Origin: DAIDKA01 sp035485475
Lineage (GTDB): Bacteria > Pseudomonadota > Gammaproteobacteria > Steroidobacterales > Steroidobacteraceae
Reading direction: 5' to 3'
Length of the DNA stretch: 64,000 nt
Assembly: GCA_035485475.1 (NCBI GenBank)
Contig: DATHOA010000084.1
Coordinates: 1 to 64,000, forward strand
Positions 50,436 to 58,226 of this stretch are shown here, piece after piece. The translations under genes were made by a program, and so were the position numbers. The first letter of the stretch is position 1; every line of letters begins with the position of its first letter. Under the pieces are notes generated by a model that had not been told where the DNA came from, searched no databases, and was given only the letters and a program-made list of their open reading frames with translations.

Positions 50436-52909
50436 TCGCCCTTGAACTGGTAACTGGCAGTCACACCCACAGTGCGGGGTGTGGAAACCACGGCCTGGTA
50501 GAAGCTCGCGTAGTTGAACGGGTCCGAATAGGAGGTGATGCCCAGCCTGTCCGTCAGGTTGTTGCAGTACGCCGCCAGCATCCAGTGTGAAACTTCCCAG
50601 ACCAGGCGCGTATCGACGGTGGTGTAGCCACTCACGGTCGGAATCGTGGCCGACAAGGCCGGGATCAGCGAGCTTTGATAGTGCGCACTGACGGAGTAGG
50701 CAAGTTCACCCTGTCCCAGCTTCACATGCCCGTAGGTGAGCGTGGCCGCGACGCTGGATTTGGGCGTTCCCGGCAGTGAGCCACCGGGCGGCGGCGGCGG
50801 CACCGACAGGCCGGCCAGGACATCGCTGGCATAGGACAGCAGCTTGGTCTGGTCGTAGGTATAGGACAGCTGGGCGTTCAGGTGATGGGTGATATTGGCG
50901 AAAATGTCGGTCTCGATCCCCTTGCTGTAGGCATGGCCGACGTTGATGGCACCGGGCAGCACCAGCGGTGTCAGCTGCGCACCCTCCTGGACATTTTGCC
51001 AATCGATATAGAACACATCGGCCGAGTAGCGAATGCGGTTGGCAACGGTGCCCTTGAAGCCGACCTCGTAGTTGTTGGCGGTATCCGGCGCGAGCTTGTA
51101 CAGCGCCGGATCCGTGGTGTAGTCGACGGCGGGTTCGTTGGGTGGCAGCGCATTGACTCCGCCACGGCGAAAGCCCTGCGACCAGGTGGCGTAGACCAGG
51201 TTCGTGGGGTCGAGTTGGTAGGACGTGTTGACCTTCCACAGCGCCCGGCGCCAGGTGTCGCTCAGTGAGTTATTGGCGATTGACTCCGGACCGTCAAACA
51301 GCAGCCCGGTCTGCTGTGACTGAGACACTGTCTGCTTGAAAAGACGCGCACCGCCGGTGACGCTCCACGGATCGAATATATGCCAGGTGACTTCCCCGAA
51401 GGTCGCCAGATCGGTGAATTTGGTTTCGAAATCGCCGATGTACGCCTGGTCCAGGACGATGGGGATACCGTCTACATAAGTCGGCGGATTACCCGGCGTG
51501 TAGACCGTTTCGCCGATGCCGCACTCCGAGGGGGTGACGCCATCGCCATTGCTTTGACCATAGATGGGTTCGCAGGCGTTATAGAAATTGTTGTAGCCGT
51601 TATAGAACTCGTGCTCCTGGATGTCCGTGGTCTCGCTGCGATAAAACAGACCCGCGACCCAGTCGAGCTTGCCGCCGGTCTTGGAGGCGAGGCGGATTTC
51701 CTCCGCCCAGGGCTTGTCATTGAGCTCATCGTGACCGGTCACCAGCACGCGCGGATTGGCGCCGTACAGCGACGGATAGAACGGGAACGAGGAGTACAGC
51801 CCCGTCAGGTCGGAGTTGGAGTGGTTGATGTGTCGGCCCCAGGAGGAGTTCGACGTCACGGTCGCAAATCCCAGATCGTCATTGAGCGTCAACGCGATAA
51901 CGTCCACCTTGTCCTGCGTGGAGCCGCGCGTGAGATCCGTGGACTGGTAGGTGTCCACGCCGTATTGCGGCGACGAGTAAGGAAAGCCGCCGGCGGTGGA
52001 GTACTGGTTGTAATAGGACAGCTGCGCCTTGAAGTCATCAGTGGGCTTCCACAGCGCGGAGATACGCGCCGAGCGATAGGTGTACCCATTGGTTCCCTTG
52101 GCGGAACCGGTCACGGCCGGGCTGAAAGGGTCGGCCGGATTTTGCGCAATGGGCGCTCCGCTGGCATCCAGTGCGTACAGATGGGGCTGGTTGATGAACC
52201 CGGCATCATTCGTGTAGCTGGCATTGGCGCGTATCGCGAGCGTATTGCTCAGCGGAATATTGATCATGCCGCTGATATCGGCATTGGCCCGATAGGTATG
52301 GTCGGTGTCGCTCCCACCCACGGAAAACTTCGCATCAAAGGCTTCCGGATCGGGTGCGTTCTGTACGTAGCGGATGGTGCCGCCGAGCGAGCCGGACCCA
52401 TACAGCGTGCCTTGCGGACCCCGCAGGATTTCCACGTGATCCAGGTCATCCAGGCGCAGGTTTACATACAGCGGGGTGTCGTCGACGTAGGTGGCAACCG
52501 GCGGCACGATGGACGTGGCCAGTGCCTCCTGTCCGGCCGTGGCTTCGCTGTTGAGGCCGCGGATGATGAGTGTCGAGCCATTGACGTCACCAAAGGGTCC
52601 CTTGTCGGTGTAGTTGATGCCAGCCATCGAGCGGGCGAGGGAGGCGACATCCTGGATGCCGGCCGCTTCGAGTTGGTAACCGCTCACCGCCGTGATGCTC
52701 ATCGGCAGGTTCTGCGCCGAAGCCTCGCGGCGTGTCGCCGTGACCGTGACTTCCTGGAGGGTGTCGGCCGTGTCCGCGGTCGCCGTGGCACTGGTAGTGG
52801 CCGTGGCATCCGTGACGGCATCGGCCGACCAGGCGGCCGTGCCATAGAGGGCGGTCAGCACCGCCAATGTGATCGGGTGGATGGGACGCGCAGCCTTCAA
52901 AGTCTTCAA
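50432..52909 (-). CDS. TonB-dependent receptor under guanidine-riboswitch control
   Basis: This 825-residue outer-membrane receptor starts at TTG 52909, with AGGAG 7 bases upstream and a good signal peptide (ITLAVLTALYGTAAWSA). The TonB box lies near LQEVTVTATRREASAQNL, followed by the plug (LDDLDHVEILRGPQGTLYG) and barrel, ending YQFKGD. The 5' leader holds a guanidine-I riboswitch and a sigma-54 promoter. A longer open frame runs upstream to 53077 but crosses the riboswitch and is not coding. The setting beside a guanidine/urea carboxylase operon predicts uptake of guanidine or a guanidino compound across the outer membrane. The family is sure; the ligand is inferred. Confidence 0.92.
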   Translation of the reverse strand: MKTLKAARPIHPITLAVLTALYGTAAWSADAVTDATATTSATATADTADTLQEVTVTATRREASAQNLPMSITAVSGYQLEAAGIQDVASLARSMAGINYTDKGPFGDVNGSTLIIRGLNSEATAGQEALATSIVPPVATYVDDTPLYVNLRLDDLDHVEILRGPQGTLYGSGSLGGTIRYVQNAPDPEAFDAKFSVGGSDTDHTYRANADISGMINIPLSNTLAIRANASYTNDAGFINQPHLYALDASGAPIAQNPADPFSPAVTGSAKGTNGYTYRSARISALWKPTDDFKAQLSYYNQYSTAGGFPYSSPQYGVDTYQSTDLTRGSTQDKVDVIALTLNDDLGFATVTSNSSWGRHINHSNSDLTGLYSSFPFYPSLYGANPRVLVTGHDELNDKPWAEEIRLASKTGGKLDWVAGLFYRSETTDIQEHEFYNGYNNFYNACEPIYGQSNGDGVTPSECGIGETVYTPGNPPTYVDGIPIVLDQAYIGDFETKFTDLATFGEVTWHIFDPWSVTGGARLFKQTVSQSQQTGLLFDGPESIANNSLSDTWRRALWKVNTSYQLDPTNLVYATWSQGFRRGGVNALPPNEPAVDYTTDPALYKLAPDTANNYEVGFKGTVANRIRYSADVFYIDWQNVQEGAQLTPLVLPGAINVGHAYSKGIETDIFANITHHLNAQLSYTYDQTKLLSYASDVLAGLSVPPPPPGGSLPGTPKSSVAATLTYGHVKLGQGELAYSVSAHYQSSLIPALSATIPTVSGYTTVDTRLVWEVSHWMLAAYCNNLTDRLGITSYSDPFNYASFYQAVVSTPRTVGVTASYQFKGD

Positions 52910-52990
52910 GATCCATCTCCTCGCAGACCTGATTGAACAGGCCTGGTTGCTCTGGCCTACTTCGGCCAATTGCGAGGATTTCTTGCTTGT

Positions 52991-53053
52991 CCGGGAGGTT
53001 CTCCGCGTGCAGGAGATCTCTCGGGGCGCAATCCCCGCAGCCAGATCTCCCGG
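52991..53053 (-). promoter_or_regulatory. Expression platform after the guanidine-I riboswitch
   Basis: Two pairs of complementary segments can form mutually exclusive hairpins with the 3' edge of the aptamer: an 8-bp GGAGATCT/AGATCTCC pair (53043-53050 with 53012-53019) and a 7-bp CCGGGAG/CTCCCGG pair (53047-53053 with 52991-52997). Both use the conserved GCCCGGGAGA end of the aptamer, so ligand binding should alter pairing here. The sites lie 80-140 bases before the TTG start, which favours control of termination or leader structure rather than direct masking of the ribosome site. Confidence 0.65.
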
Positions 53054-53147
53054 GCTTTTGTCCCGCCGTGTATCCACCGCAGAAACGTTCCTGCGACGTG
53101 GACTGCCTCTCTCGGACCAGTCGCCTGCAATCAGGCCGGAACCCTAG
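53045..53147 (-). promoter_or_regulatory. Guanidine-I (ykkC) riboswitch aptamer
   Basis: Read on the minus strand, the aptamer carries the strongly conserved blocks of the ykkC/guanidine-I class in order: CTAGGGTTCCGG (53136-53147), a short hairpin, CTGGTCCGAGAG (53109-53120), a second stem closed by TCCAC/GTGGA, ACACGG (53066-53071), and the final GGGACAAAAGCCCGGGAGA. The one notable change is C for U in the GGGAUAAAAG block. The class senses free guanidinium and usually turns expression on. It sits 12 bases after the predicted sigma-54 start and about 135 bases before the receptor's TTG. The neighbouring operon fits guanidine better than the ppGpp or PRPP variants of the same fold. Confidence 0.9.
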
Positions 53148-53169
53148 ACGCACATTTCAAGGAGGAACT

Positions 53170-53185
53170 TGCAAGGCACGTGCCC
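53170..53185 (-). promoter_or_regulatory. Sigma-54 (RpoN) promoter of the TonB receptor gene
   Basis: The minus strand reads GGGCACG-TGCC-TTGCA, matching the -24/-12 consensus TGGCACG-N4-TTGCA at all but the first base, with the invariant GG and GC ten bases apart. The expected start (about 53159) is 12 bases before the riboswitch. Sigma-54 promoters serve nitrogen-limitation genes under NtrC, which fits a nitrogen-scavenging transport gene. Confidence 0.75.
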
Positions 53186-53386
53186 AACTGTGGGTTTGAA
53201 CCCGCGACTTGCTGCAAAGGGCTGAAAATGCAGCATTTGCACCGTTGTGTTGATACGGCGAGCGACTGCGTTGCGATCCTCGCAGGCGGATTTTCCGGCA
53301 ATCCATGCACCAGTCCCGTGCGCTGCCCCATATTGTCGCCCTGTCTTAGCAACGCTGGCTGCCTACCCGCAGAGTACGATTCAGCT

Positions 53387-54205
53387 ATGAAGCACCACTC
53401 ACCGCCGCTGGCCGACATGCCGGGCATGTGGCGCCGGTCGCTGCTCATTCAGGCCGACGGCGTCCGGGATTCCAGCAGCCAGGTGCGCTGGCTGCAGGCG
53501 CAGAGATTGTTTGTGGACCTGCGACAGGGCGCCGCCCTGCCGGATTTTCTCAAGCTGCGCTGCCTGAATGATCTGACCGTCGCGGACTGCAACCAGCTGG
53601 CGGCCCAGGAGGGATTTGCGGGCCGCCTCGGCTTTGATGGCGATTGTTTCGAGTGGCTGCGCCTGATCGACTTTCAGCCCCGGAGCCTGCGCGCCGATGC
53701 CGGGCGGCTGTGGTGGGAGGAGGAGATCCTCATTGAGGCCGGCCGGGACGTGCCTTATGTTGAACACTGGATGCGTGACCCGACGGTGGTAACGCGCCCG
53801 CTGGCGGCGCTGCGGTTGCGTGATCTCACCACGGGCGTCGCCGGACTGGTCGTGCAGGTGGGCACGGTGTTCATGTTTGCGCGCGATCGGCAGGTGGCGC
53901 TCCCGGCCGGCACATCGCTGCGCGAATGCATCGGCGGCGCGGCTTGCGTGGCTGACGCCCGCGCAATGCTGGATTGTGAGATTACGCTGGGTTCGGCTGG
54001 TTTTGGCGCGGGCCGCGCCGATACCCAAGGCAGTGTGATTCTGGCGTCCACCCATCCGTGGCGGGTGAGCGAACGCTTTGAGCTTGCGTGCAGCGCCTCC
54101 ACCGCCACGACCTGGGAGGCTGACCCGGCCGGAGCGCCCGCAGCGCGCCGTTGGGAAATACTCGAAGCCGAAGGCGACCCCGAGGCTGTGTGGCCGGGCC
54201 GGTAG
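53387..54205 (+). CDS. Conserved protein of unknown function, HRI1-like
   Basis: This 272-residue protein has a tryptophan-rich N-terminal region (MWRRSLL, RWLQAQRLFVDLRQG) and motifs DFQPRSLRADAGRLWWEEE and VPYVEHW in the middle. These recall the small lipocalin-like HRI1 family, but this is from memory. No signal peptide is seen; cytoplasmic location likely. It is divergent from the riboswitch-controlled TonB receptor and convergent with the TPR-sulfotransferase (12-base gap), so it sits inside the guanidine locus. ATG 53417 is an alternative start. Its role there, if any, is unknown. Confidence 0.6.
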   Translation: MKHHSPPLADMPGMWRRSLLIQADGVRDSSSQVRWLQAQRLFVDLRQGAALPDFLKLRCLNDLTVADCNQLAAQEGFAGRLGFDGDCFEWLRLIDFQPRSLRADAGRLWWEEEILIEAGRDVPYVEHWMRDPTVVTRPLAALRLRDLTTGVAGLVVQVGTVFMFARDRQVALPAGTSLRECIGGAACVADARAMLDCEITLGSAGFGAGRADTQGSVILASTHPWRVSERFELACSASTATTWEADPAGAPAARRWEILEAEGDPEAVWPGR

Positions 54206-54217
54206 GCGCAAGCGCCG

Positions 54218-55597
54218 CTACGCGACCTCGATGCCGGCACGCCTGAGCCGTTCGGCCACGGGGGCAAGCGGGCCCGCGTACTGGCGCCACAAATCCACGG
54301 ATGTTGAGTAGATCGGGCCTCGGACCTGGGCCGCACTGGCCGTGGTGCTGGCGGTGCCGCGCTGGGCAATGTCGAGGCAGCGGTCATGCCATTCAAGGCC
54401 GCAATGATCAAACACGCGCCTGGCTTCCAGCGCCGGTGCTGTCACCAGCTTCTCGTACGAGACGTCGAGAATCCGCTCCGGTATCACGCGGCGCCAGTGG
54501 GCCATCAGCTGGTGGTAGCCGATGTAGTACTCGGCAACTTCACTCAGGTCGTAGGAGAACGGATAGCCTTGATTGAAGAGGGTTTTGAAAACGGCGTAGC
54601 AGGTCGCCATCGGATGCCGGGTCAGGTGCAGGAGGGGCGCGTTCGGCAGCGCCGCGCGGATGATCGCACCATAGAGATAATTCAGTGGCATCTTGTCTAT
54701 GAAGTGGGGCGTATGCCCGGTGCGCGGTCGCGTCCGTTCAAGATACGCGGCGCCGAGGGCCGTGCCGTCGACGGCTGCGCTGGCGGCTACCAGTTCGCGC
54801 CGGGAAATCTGCCGTCGTCCGAGCTTGTGGTGCACGGCATGCACCAGGGCTGCCGCAAAATCGATCAGCTCGCCTGCGGCGAATACCGCGGTGTTGCCGC
54901 TCATTATGCGCTCCAGGAGCGTGGAGCCGGTCCGCGGCATTCCCAGAATGAAGATCGGCTCGGTGCTGGGACACCCGTCCGCGGCCAGCGGCACTGCGGA
55001 AAAGGTCTGCATGATCCAGCTCACCGTCTGGACATCATGGCGCACGTCGTATTTCAGGTGACGGCGCCGAATGGCCGCGCCGGCGGCGAGATGTGCCCAC
55101 GAGTCGGCATAGCGACCGATGTCTTCGTACTCCTTGGCCAGTGCATAACGGATCGGCACCTCGTCCAGCGCCACGGCAAAGCCCGCGCGCAATCGTTTCA
55201 GCAGCGCTTCGAGGTGATTGCGCTCCAGGGTCTGCCGACGCAATTCCGAGCGATTGCACCATGCCTCGACATCAGCCGGATCGGTCGCGATGACGCGGTC
55301 GTAATCACTCTCCGCATCCTCAATCCTGCCGACGTAACGGCGCACCGTCGCCCGGTTGAACAGGTAGCGGGGGTTGTCCGTGTCGATGCCGAGGGCTCGG
55401 TCGTACGCGGCGCACGCCTCCTCATACCGTTCCAATCGGCCGAGAAACTCACCCAGCAGGGCAAAGTCCTGGGCGTGGCTGGCCGCGTTGCGTGCAGCTT
55501 CGATGGCCTCGTTCAGCTCGCTCCAGCGCCGGCTGGTTCGCAACTCGGTCGCAAGGCGTAGCCATCCCTGGGTGCTGCGCTGTGCCTGCGGCTGCAT
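54218..55597 (-). CDS. TPR-containing sulfotransferase family protein
   Basis: This 459-residue protein has three to four tetratricopeptide repeats (residues 8-150, such as ERYEEACAAYDRALGIDTDN and GRIEDAESDYDRVIATDPAD), then a sulfotransferase_3-type domain. The PAPS 5'-phosphosulfate loop is GMPRTGSTLLERIM (near residue 220) and the second motif FIDKMPLNYLYG follows. It is 3 bases downstream of the ABC ATPase gene on the same strand, so it appears to be the last gene of the guanidine operon. That is a surprising member for a nitrogen-acquisition operon; read-through or recent insertion is possible. Confidence 0.87.
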   Translation of the reverse strand: MQPQAQRSTQGWLRLATELRTSRRWSELNEAIEAARNAASHAQDFALLGEFLGRLERYEEACAAYDRALGIDTDNPRYLFNRATVRRYVGRIEDAESDYDRVIATDPADVEAWCNRSELRRQTLERNHLEALLKRLRAGFAVALDEVPIRYALAKEYEDIGRYADSWAHLAAGAAIRRRHLKYDVRHDVQTVSWIMQTFSAVPLAADGCPSTEPIFILGMPRTGSTLLERIMSGNTAVFAAGELIDFAAALVHAVHHKLGRRQISRRELVAASAAVDGTALGAAYLERTRPRTGHTPHFIDKMPLNYLYGAIIRAALPNAPLLHLTRHPMATCYAVFKTLFNQGYPFSYDLSEVAEYYIGYHQLMAHWRRVIPERILDVSYEKLVTAPALEARRVFDHCGLEWHDRCLDIAQRGTASTTASAAQVRGPIYSTSVDLWRQYAGPLAPVAERLRRAGIEVA

Positions 55598-55600
55598 GGT

Positions 55601-56440
55601 TCAGGCCTGTGTCGCCGTGCGCGACAGCTTCTGCAGCAGGTCCAGGTCGGTCTTCATGCCGGAGGTGGATCGAATGCGCTCCAGCAGCGCCATCTTCAGC
55701 TCCAGGAATGCGCCGAGGTGCTTCATCGATTGCGATCGTTCCTGGGGCAGGGGCACCGGATACACGGTATCGACGCGTCCCGGTCGCGGCGCCATCAGGA
55801 CCACGCGCCGGCCCAGGTAAATGGCTTCCTCAACGTCATGGGTGACGAAGATCACCGTGCACAATTCAAGCTGCGAGACATGCAGGATCAGGTCGTGCAT
55901 GACTTCGCGGGTCTGGGCGTCCAAGGCGCCGAAGGGCTCATCCATCAGCAGGATCCGTGGCCGGCTCATCAGCGCACGCGCGATGGCGACGCGCTGCTGC
56001 ATGCCGCCGGAGAGCTGGTTGGGGTAGGCATCCGCCACCGCGGTCAGGCCCATCACCCCCAGCAGTGCCTCGGCGCGACCGGCTGCGACCTCGACATCGG
56101 CGCTGGTGCGATCGCGGGTGTGAGCGGCCAGCTGGCGCGTGAACTTGATGTTGTTGATCACGGTCAGCCAGGGATACAGGCTGTAGTTTTGAAAGACCAT
56201 GGCGCGGTCCACGCCCGGGCCGCTGATCGGCACGCCGCCCACGCTGATTTCGCCGGCGCTGTGGATGTCGATTCCGGCAATGGTGCGCAACAGCGTCGAC
56301 TTGCCGCATCCGGATGCGCCCACCAGGGTGACGAACTCACCGTCTTCGACGACGAGGTCGATGTCCTTCAGGGCGGTGACCGCACCGGGACCGCTGCCGA
56401 AGGTTTTCCACACTCCCTTGCACTGCACTGCAATCGACAT
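55601..56440 (-). CDS. ABC transporter ATP-binding protein, nitrate/taurine/urea-carboxylase-associated type
   Basis: This 279-residue ATPase has Walker A GASGCGKST, Q-loop FQNYSLYPWLTV, signature LSGGMQQRVAIARAL, and Walker B LLMDEPFGALD. It belongs to the SsuB/TauB/NrtD group. ATG 56440 follows a GGAG site; a longer upstream open frame crosses the permease gene. It is 2 bases after the permease and works with it and the binding protein as one importer. The link with the carboxylase points to guanidine or urea-like cargo. Confidence 0.93.
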   Translation of the reverse strand: MSIAVQCKGVWKTFGSGPGAVTALKDIDLVVEDGEFVTLVGASGCGKSTLLRTIAGIDIHSAGEISVGGVPISGPGVDRAMVFQNYSLYPWLTVINNIKFTRQLAAHTRDRTSADVEVAAGRAEALLGVMGLTAVADAYPNQLSGGMQQRVAIARALMSRPRILLMDEPFGALDAQTREVMHDLILHVSQLELCTVIFVTHDVEEAIYLGRRVVLMAPRPGRVDTVYPVPLPQERSQSMKHLGAFLELKMALLERIRSTSGMKTDLDLLQKLSRTATQA

Positions 56441-56442
56441 GC

Positions 56443-57249
56443 TCAACTCCGCAGGTACAGCCAGGGGAAGGCCTTGCGGTGCATCAGGCGGAAGGTCTGG
56501 TCCATGGCCAGTCCGATCAGGCCGATGAGAATGATGCCGCAGAAGATCTTGTCGGTTTGCAGGAAACGCTGCGCCTTGATGATCGCGTAGCCGAGGCCCG
56601 AATTGGCCGCGACCAGTTCGGCGACGACCAGGTAGGTCCAGGCCCAACCCATCGTGATGCGCAGCGTGTCGACCAGCGCCGGCTTTGCGGAAGGGATGAT
56701 GACCAGCTCGATGATCTCCAGCCGGGTCGCGCCCATGGTCTGGGCGGCCTCGATCTGCGCCATCGGTACCCGCCTGACATCCTCTGCGACCATCAGGACC
56801 ATCTGGAAGAACGTGCCGATGAAGATGATGCCGATTTTCGCGCCCTCATCGATACCGATCCACAGCATCACCAGCGGGATGAAGGCCACGGCCGGCATGT
56901 AGCGGATGAAATCGGTGAGGGGTTCAAGCAGTGCCTGCACGGAGCGATAGGTGCCGATGAACAGCCCGAGCGGCAATGCGATCAGCGCCGACAGCGCCCA
57001 GCCGGCGACGACCCGCATGGTGCTGATCCAGATATCCGCCAGCAACTCATCGTTGCTGTACCAGGTGCCGATGCGTTTCAGCACGCTCAGCGGTCCGGGC
57101 AGGAATACCGGATTGACGATGCCGGTGGCGGAGAGGGTGGACCAGCCGATCAGGGGCAGCAGCAGTCCTACGGCTGCCAGTACCCAGTACCGGTGCTGCG
57201 AGATGCTGCCCCTGATGGTCCAGAATCCCATGACACCTGCGTTCCTCAC
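56443..57249 (-). CDS. ABC transporter permease, nitrate/taurine type
   Basis: This 268-residue inner-membrane permease has about six helices and the coupling motif EAAQTMGATRLEIIELVIIP. It is of the SsuC/TauC/NrtB family. GTG 57249 overlaps the binding-protein stop (GTGA), an arrangement that couples translation; ATG 57231 is an alternative. It carries substrate from the periplasmic binding protein through the inner membrane. It belongs to the operon of the urea/guanidine carboxylase. Confidence 0.93.
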   Translation of the reverse strand: MRNAGVMGFWTIRGSISQHRYWVLAAVGLLLPLIGWSTLSATGIVNPVFLPGPLSVLKRIGTWYSNDELLADIWISTMRVVAGWALSALIALPLGLFIGTYRSVQALLEPLTDFIRYMPAVAFIPLVMLWIGIDEGAKIGIIFIGTFFQMVLMVAEDVRRVPMAQIEAAQTMGATRLEIIELVIIPSAKPALVDTLRITMGWAWTYLVVAELVAANSGLGYAIIKAQRFLQTDKIFCGIILIGLIGLAMDQTFRLMHRKAFPWLYLRS

Positions 57250-58226
57250 TTCTTGAGCGCAGCGGCGAGAATCGAGCCGTCCACACCCCTGGCAGGCTCC
57301 GGCTTGCCATCGATCAGCCGATTCGCCAGCAGGAAGGCGGCAATCTGCGGTGCTACGGCCACCAGGCTCGAGGAGCTCGCGGCGTTGAAACCATCGAGAT
57401 TGGCGGCGGCGTCAAAGAAGCGCGTGCCCGGGAGAAAAACCTTGTAGTCAGCCGCATTCATGCCCACCACCTTGGACATGATTTTCACGGCCGCGTCCGG
57501 GTTGTTCTGGATGAAGGCCACGGTGTCGAACCATGCACGTGTCATGCCGATCAGGTCCTGGCGCTTGTTCTGGATGGCCGATTGCTGTGCGACCAGCAGA
57601 TCCGGTATCAGTCCGGCCATATCACGCGAGGTGAACAGCGCGCGGCCCTTGCCGGACCTTTCGATCTGGCTGATCCACGGATTCCACACCACGGCGGCAT
57701 CGACGCGGCCACTGATGAACGCGGCCGCGGCATCCCCGGCTGACAGGTTCACCACGGTGACATCGCGCGGGGTGAGCCCATGGCGGGCCAGTGCCGTGTA
57801 GAGCACGAAGTGCGACACGCTGAATTGTTCCAGGGCCACCTTCTTGCCCTTCAGGTCCGCAAAACTGTGGATCCTGGGACTGACCAGCAGCGCATCGTTG
57901 CCGAAGGAGTTGTCATTGATCAGGACCGCCTTCAACGGCAGGCCCTTCTGCAGCGGCCCGAGCGTGTCAGACCAGGTCTGGCTGTTGGCGTCCAGCTGAC
58001 CGGTGGACAGCGCCGCGATCGAATCGCTGTAGTTGGCGAACCACACCAGCTTCACATTGGCGCCGTACTTTTTGAAATATCCCTGATTCTCGGCGACATA
58101 CCAGGCGACCCAGCCGGTCCAGTCGGAGACACCGACCTTGATTTCGGCGGTTGCTGGAGTGGCAAATGCGCTCAGCAGCGTGAGCGCGGCGATGGCGGCC
58201 AGCATGGCGGGTAATCGGATCTTCAT
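57246..58226 (-). CDS. ABC transporter substrate-binding protein, urea-carboxylase-associated
   Basis: This 326-residue periplasmic binding protein has a signal peptide (ends FATPATAE). It starts with GVSDWTGWVAWYVAENQGYF and continues with the NMT1/TauA-like fold, with a segment LDANSQTWSDTLG that lines the ligand cleft. This is the group found next to urea carboxylase genes. In several bacteria such operons are now linked to guanidine uptake. Its ATG overlaps the allophanate hydrolase stop (ATGA). Guanidinium is the favoured ligand because the locus carries a guanidine-I riboswitch. Confidence 0.9.
   Translation of the reverse strand: MKIRLPAMLAAIAALTLLSAFATPATAEIKVGVSDWTGWVAWYVAENQGYFKKYGANVKLVWFANYSDSIAALSTGQLDANSQTWSDTLGPLQKGLPLKAVLINDNSFGNDALLVSPRIHSFADLKGKKVALEQFSVSHFVLYTALARHGLTPRDVTVVNLSAGDAAAAFISGRVDAAVVWNPWISQIERSGKGRALFTSRDMAGLIPDLLVAQQSAIQNKRQDLIGMTRAWFDTVAFIQNNPDAAVKIMSKVVGMNAADYKVFLPGTRFFDAAANLDGFNAASSSSLVAVAPQIAAFLLANRLIDGKPEPARGVDGSILAAALKK

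Larger units (their letters stand above)
52910..53386. other. Long intergenic regulatory region of the guanidine locus
   Basis: This 477-base gap between the divergent TonB receptor gene and the 53387 gene contains no protein gene I can support. It holds a sigma-54 promoter, a guanidine-I riboswitch and its expression platform on the minus strand. A perfect 7-bp inverted repeat (53210-53216 and 53229-53235) and two NtrC-like half sites (TGCACC 53238-53243, TGCACCA 53306-53312) lie upstream of that promoter. Confidence 0.7.

Noticed and set aside
52910..53077. N-terminal extension of the TonB receptor into the leader
   Set aside because: The extension crosses the riboswitch expression platform, has no signal peptide at its start, and lacks a ribosome site; TTG 52909 has both a signal peptide and AGGAG.
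53177..53225. A tRNA-like stretch with GGTTTGAACCC and a possible T-arm on the minus strand
   Set aside because: The T stem does not pair beyond two base pairs and no acceptor or anticodon arm could be built.
53357..53370. Second sigma-54 promoter for the 53387 gene on the plus strand
   Set aside because: Only the GG/GC core fits, with several mismatches elsewhere, and it would start RNA just 5 bases before the ATG.
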